This document shows, one piece after another, positions 59,930-64,000 of a DNA stretch of 64,000 bases. The stretch comes from Ephemerocybe angulata (lineage: Eukaryota; Basidiomycota; Agaricomycetes; Agaricales; Psathyrellaceae). The notes beneath the pieces are model-generated. The model worked only from the letters and a program-made list of their open reading frames with translations. It searched no databases and was not told where the DNA came from. Location: contig JAACJK010000009.1 of NCBI GenBank assembly GCA_013368325.1, positions 310,001 through 374,000 on the forward strand. The letters run 5' to 3'. Position 1 is the first letter of the stretch. The number at the start of each line of letters is the position of its first letter. A program made the position numbers and the translations under genes.

Positions 59930-61747
59930 ATGTCGGACGCGTCGCTGGTTTCTATCTCAGGCGTGTATATTGCATCTCAAAGCGCTTGTCGAGAGAAAAA
60001 AAAACTGACTTTGCTTCATGACTAGGGCCTTCGTCCGCACTCCAAGTCCTAAACAATATGGAACTCACAACCATAATGTTCCAATACCTAAAAGAAATGA
60101 CGCTAGTGCGGCCTCCATCTTGGAGGCAGCAATTCGCTCGATTGACTTTGGTGAACCACGCGTTCTTCCATGCGAGCATTGGCATACTTTGGGAGAATAT
60201 GGACTCCGTGAAGCCGTTCTTTGAGATTCTGCTTCGAGAGGGCACTAGTGCTGTCGGAAATACCGAGTCGGTAACGCCCTTGGTTCGTGGCTCGGCACTA
60301 AGTCTCCGGTCTTCCAAATACTATACTTACCATTAGGCGACAGACATACGACGTCGAGAAATGGGATAGATTCAAGGTGTACTCATCTCGGACAAAAAGT
60401 CTTTCACTCCGCCGTTCAACATCGCTCGCGCTCGACTACCATTGGGCGCTTTTCCTTTCGACCGACAGAAAATGGCCAGATCCACTCTTCCCGAGCCTCA
60501 AGCGGCTGTATCTCTCTTCCGACGACCCGCTTTCCCTGCTCGTAGCATATACTACTGCGCATCAACTCGAAGTTATCACTGTCGAATTTGACGAACATTG
60601 CAAGACGGTCTTGGAATCCGCTTCAGCACCTGCCATGCTCCTGAGCGATCGGGCAAGAAACCTCAAGTCCCTTGCACTCAAAAATCCGGCCAATACGCGT
60701 ACTATCTCCCGCGTCTGCCAAGTGGACACCCTCAGATCACTCTATTTGTCTATCACTGAGGGTAGTCGAGAGATGATCTCGAAGATCAATGACCTCACGC
60801 GCCTCGAAACGCTCGAAATCGTCCAAACCCTCGTCCCATCGCAGCCCAGCCCATTCCCTTCCTTGGTCGATATGCCCAAACATATCTCAAGGCCGACGAA
60901 ACTTGCGAACCTTCGGACGATGACTGTCGAGGCCAACGCGTCGATGCAATATCTGGTAGCCTCCACCCTTTCGCCCCGTTCGCTGAAAAATTTGGATCTA
61001 GACATCCTGACCGATAGTTCTGACAAGCAAATGCTTGTCGTCCCCCACGTCCTCACTATTTACGCCAAACGCAATCTTGCCCTCCGCACTTTGTCTGTCT
61101 TTTGCCCGGCACGAGGCAACGTCGATTCCGACGCAATTGCCCATCTACGAGGAGACCTCGCGTTCAACCAAATTGAACCTCTTATGTCAAGCCTTGCCGC
61201 GCTACGCCAGATTTCCGATTTGGCCATCCGCGGCGTCCCTTTCTTGGCAGTCGACATCTTGTTCCGTTTCCTTACCGCCATTCGGTCGCTACCGAACCTA
61301 CGAAACCTCAGCCTAGACCCCAAGCCCATGACGAACCTAGAAGCGGATGAACTTATGGTTCCCACCATCCAATGCTTGGAAGACGTCTCGAGGCACAATC
61401 AACGTCTGGTGCACTGTTTACTCCCTTTCGACGTCTCACAACCCGTCCCCGAGATTCCGAAGGATTACGTCTCGACAAACCGCCTTGCGCGGCTTGACCC
61501 CTTCTTCCCTGTTTATACAGCGGACCTTGCGACGTTCACCACGGAGAGAAAGCTGGCGATCGCGCGCTACCTCGACCGACTTTTTCCTCATATGAAGGAT
61601 ATCTCGGGTTGTATGACGAAGGAGGGGCCGCGGTGGAAACTATGGAGTGAGGTCGAGAAGATTATGTTCTCCTTCCAGGAACTCCGGGCTGAGGCAATCC
61701 GGGACCTCGCCGCCTTACCAAATGCAATGGCTGTGGATGCTGTTTGA
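59930..61747 (+). CDS. F-box/LRR-like protein, subfamily 2, copy 3
   Basis: Model 59930-59960, 60026-60270, 60344-61747, 559 aa. The first intron only fits in phase with a GC donor (CAG|GCGTGT), so the first exon is tentative. Block VLNNMELTTIMFQYLKEMTL, then WRQQFARLTLVNHAFFHASIGILWENMDS. LRR-like region: VYSSRTKSLSLRRSTS, VDTLRSLYLSITEG and VPFLAVDILF. Tail IARYLDRLFPHMKDIS and FQELRAEAIRDLAAL. Closest in arrangement to copy 2. The SRPK-like kinase copy 2 follows about 215 bp downstream in the same direction. Confidence 0.78.
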
Positions 61748-61961
61748 AATTCGTTATTCGGCACTAATGTTGGAGATATCGTCTAGTCTCCTCAATAAAC
61801 TGCATGCAAGCTTTTAGTCCCATGAAACAATTCCCTCCTCAAGGCCAGTCGATATGATCCGCTCGAGATGATCCGGTATGGAGGGATCACCCACGCCTGC
61901 CACATCTCTCCTTCCTCCTTTCCCCGTCAATAATCCCTCGCGACTCTTTACTCTCATAACC

Positions 61962-63398
61962 ATGCTTTCATCTATTGGCCGGTGGGCATCAAAAGCCTTG
62001 AGCGGGCGCCAACCTTGGGCCCTCAAAACCTTCGCCAATCCGCACTTCCGGCGGATTGGCGCAAATCAGCTTCTCGAGGAAGAGAACATGCCCGAATTTT
62101 CTACAGTGGGGTACTACCCGGTGCGCATCGGTGAACTGTTGGCCTCGCGCTACCAGGTGGTCGGTAAGCTTGGCTTCGGGGCAATGTCAACCGTGTGGCT
62201 TGCTCGCGACCTGCCGGGGCGCCGCCACGTCGCTGTGAAGATTTATGTTCGTTCCTCCAGCCTGGGGGAGAGTGCCTTTCAAGAGCTGCATGCCTACCAA
62301 CGGTTGGAGAAGGGTCCTGTGTCGCATCCAGGTCGCGGTGCTGTTCGCACGCTGCTGGACTCGTTCACCGTGTCTGGACCTGAGGGCGAACACCAGTGTC
62401 TTGTGCACCCTCCGTTATGGGACAGCGTCTGGACTTTCTTGGCGCGTAACCCTGCTGGCAGACTCCCAATTCCCGTGCTCGCGATCGCTCTCAGGCAGGT
62501 CTTTCTGGCTCTTGACTATTGCCGCGAATGCCAGATCATCCACACAGGCGAGTTTGCTCGTTTCCTGCTTTCTCGTTGAATTTATGTGAGCAAGAGATTG
62601 ACCGGCCGTATTACAGACATCTCACCCGGCAATATAATGTTTGGGATCGATGACCCGTCCGTCTTGGAGAAGTTCGAACAGGACGAGCTAGAACATCCGA
62701 CCCCACGCAAGGAGACGGGAGGTCGCATCATCTATCAATCTCGAGAGCTTCAGATGCCTAGCAGGCTATCTGCACCTGTGCTTTGTGACTTCGGTTCCTC
62801 AGTCTGGGGAGAGGAGGAACACAGAGAGGATGTCCAGCCCGACGTGTATCGGTCGCCGGAGGTCATCCTCGAGGTACCTTGGAGCTACGAGATAGATGTC
62901 TGGAATATCGGCTGTGCTGTGAGTATCTCAATTCTCGGGACTTGGAGCCCTCGAGTTTATATGTAACTAACTTGGAGTTGTGAAAGATTTGGGATATGTT
63001 TGAAGGCGGGCATCTTTTCGACGGGACAGATCCCGAACACGGTGTCTACCGCAGCCGCGCTCATCTAGCTGAAATGATTGCCCTCCTTGGGCCGCCACCT
63101 CCAGAATTTGTTGCCCGTGGTGCTTGGAGTTCGAAATTCTTCTCTGAGAACGGCCAGTTTGTTTCAACGTAGCCCGTGCCTTGACGCTGACTTTACTCGA
63201 TTCACAGGGGAATTTCAGGCAGGTATTCCAATTCCCCGTTCTATCCCCTTGACGGATAGGGAGACGAATTTGGAGGGTTCAGACAAGAGGATGTTTGTGG
63301 AATTCCTGGACAAGATGCTTCAGTGGGATCCCAAGAATAGACAGACCCCAAAACAGCTGCTCCAGGACGAGTGGCTGAGGAAACATACCCAATCGTAG
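61962..63398 (+). CDS. SRPK-like serine/threonine protein kinase, copy 2
   Basis: Inverted near-identical copy of the kinase at 57681-59113, starting at the ATG 61962 with the same MLSSIGRWASKALSGRQPW and ending at the TAG 63396-63398. VGKLGFGAMSTVW, HVAVKIYVRS, IIHTDISPGNIMF, LCDFGSSVWGEE and YRSPEVILEVPW are intact. The first intron again has a GC donor. The donor of the last intron, GT in copy 1, is GC here (63153-63154, G|GCCAGT). If not spliced, the frame stops at the TAG near 63171, losing the last roughly 70 residues of the C-lobe. The coding substitutions between copies are few and mostly conservative. Confidence 0.85.
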
Positions 63399-63519
63399 GA
63401 TACAACAGTAGGCTCGAATCCCGCATCGTGCATTGCGACTTATGATCAGGGAAAGTAAGTAGAGTTCAATTAGTACTATATGGTGACATAGATTCCAACA
63501 GGCAGATAGATGAGCGTGG

Positions 63520-64000
63520 TTAAACGATAGCGTCTGCAAGCTCCTCGATGGCCCGATTGCGAAGCTCTTGGAAGGACAAGATAATCCTCTCAACCCCGAC
63601 CAAGTTCGCTTCCTCCCACCCATCTCTGTATTCTCTCACTTCCTCAAGGCACGGAAACAGCCTGTCAAGGTACTTCGCCAGCTTTAGCTTGTCATCTACA
63701 GATTCCAAATCCTCGGCCTCGGCGTAAAGAGGAACCACCATGAGCCGCTTCATTGCGGTCTGCGGCGGGGGCAGCCCGCCAAGGATAACTGCCTCCGCGT
63801 CCTCGAAATGTTCGATGATGACAAGGCACTCCTCCAGGCATCGATTATATCTGGCGATATCCTTCAGGCACGCCAAGGATGGTGCCATCAGCTCGTCCGC
63901 CTCGAAATCTGTCATCGGTTTAGGGTAAAGCCAGAGGACCTCCAACAGTGGGAGGGTCTGAATCGCGGTGAGGAGGTGGGACATGATGTCGACCGCAAGG
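63520..64000 (-). CDS. F-box/LRR-like protein, subfamily 2, copy 4 (5' end beyond the window)
   Basis: The frame runs from the right edge to the TAA at 63520-63522. It has the family features LAVDIMSHLLTAIQTLPLLEVLWLYPKPMTDFEADEL, KYLDRLFPCLEEV and FQELRNRAIEELADAIV. It is convergent with the kinase copy 2, about 120 bp apart. Only the C-terminal part is in the window. Confidence 0.8.
   Translation of the reverse strand, partial: LAVDIMSHLLTAIQTLPLLEVLWLYPKPMTDFEADELMAPSLACLKDIARYNRCLEECLVIIEHFEDAEAVILGGLPPPQTAMKRLMVVPLYAEAEDLESVDDKLKLAKYLDRLFPCLEEVREYRDGWEEANLVGVERIILSFQELRNRAIEELADAIV

Overview
The window comes from a filamentous basidiomycete, most likely a mushroom-forming Agaricomycete. 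The genes are intron-dense with short (about 45-70 bp) GT-AG introns, and the families fit that group: GMC oxidoreductases, a PDR-type ABC transporter, DUF6534-like membrane proteins, lineage-specific F-box/LRR-like families and SRPK-like kinases. A KDZ-class DNA transposon carries a TET/JBP dioxygenase.

Layout. 1-6.8 kb: a 5'-truncated HMG-box regulator (+) and two tandem F-box/LRR-like paralogs (+), the second with its C-terminus cut off by a 19-bp tandem duplication. 6.8-9.6 kb: gene-poor, with a 1.24-kb non-autonomous element bounded by 47-bp perfect terminal inverted repeats. 9.7-11 kb: a helical-bundle protein with a Q/N/Y-rich tail (+). 12-14.6 kb: the complex I 75-kDa subunit (-). 15.1-17.2 kb: a pseudokinase (-). 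18-23.5 kb: a full-size PDR/ABCG transporter (-). 25.7-27.1 kb: a DUF6534-like seven-helix protein (-). 27.1-30.3 kb: no supported gene, but a 43-bp palindrome. 30.4-31.7 kb: a SURF6/Rrp14-like gene with several reading-frame lesions.

32,315-43,203 is a complete, apparently young KDZ transposon of 10,889 bp. It has 307-bp terminal inverted repeats and an exact 8-bp target-site duplication. It carries five genes: two proteins of unknown function (A -, B +), a basic-repeat protein (C +), a TET/JBP 2-oxoglutarate/Fe(II) dioxygenase (-) and a 998-aa KDZ transposase (+). TET and transposase are divergent from one short intergenic region, and so are A and B. I can splice all five into full-length frames. 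The insertion lies 160 bp upstream of a GMC oxidoreductase gene.

43.4-50.2 kb: two tandem GMC oxidoreductases (+) and a GSTF-like glutathione transferase (+), a plausible aromatic/xenobiotic metabolism neighbourhood. 50.4-52.2 kb: an F-box protein (-). 52.6-64 kb: a shuffled cluster of a second F-box/LRR-like family (three complete genes, one running off the right edge, several fragments) interleaved with two near-identical SRPK-like kinases in inverted orientation plus a kinase fragment and a GMC fragment. The fragments show that GMC, LRR and kinase genes have been copied and broken together.

All splice models were made by eye from GT/AG (occasionally GC/AG) signals, reading-frame continuity and paralog comparison. 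Family names rest on recognised motifs, not on database searches.
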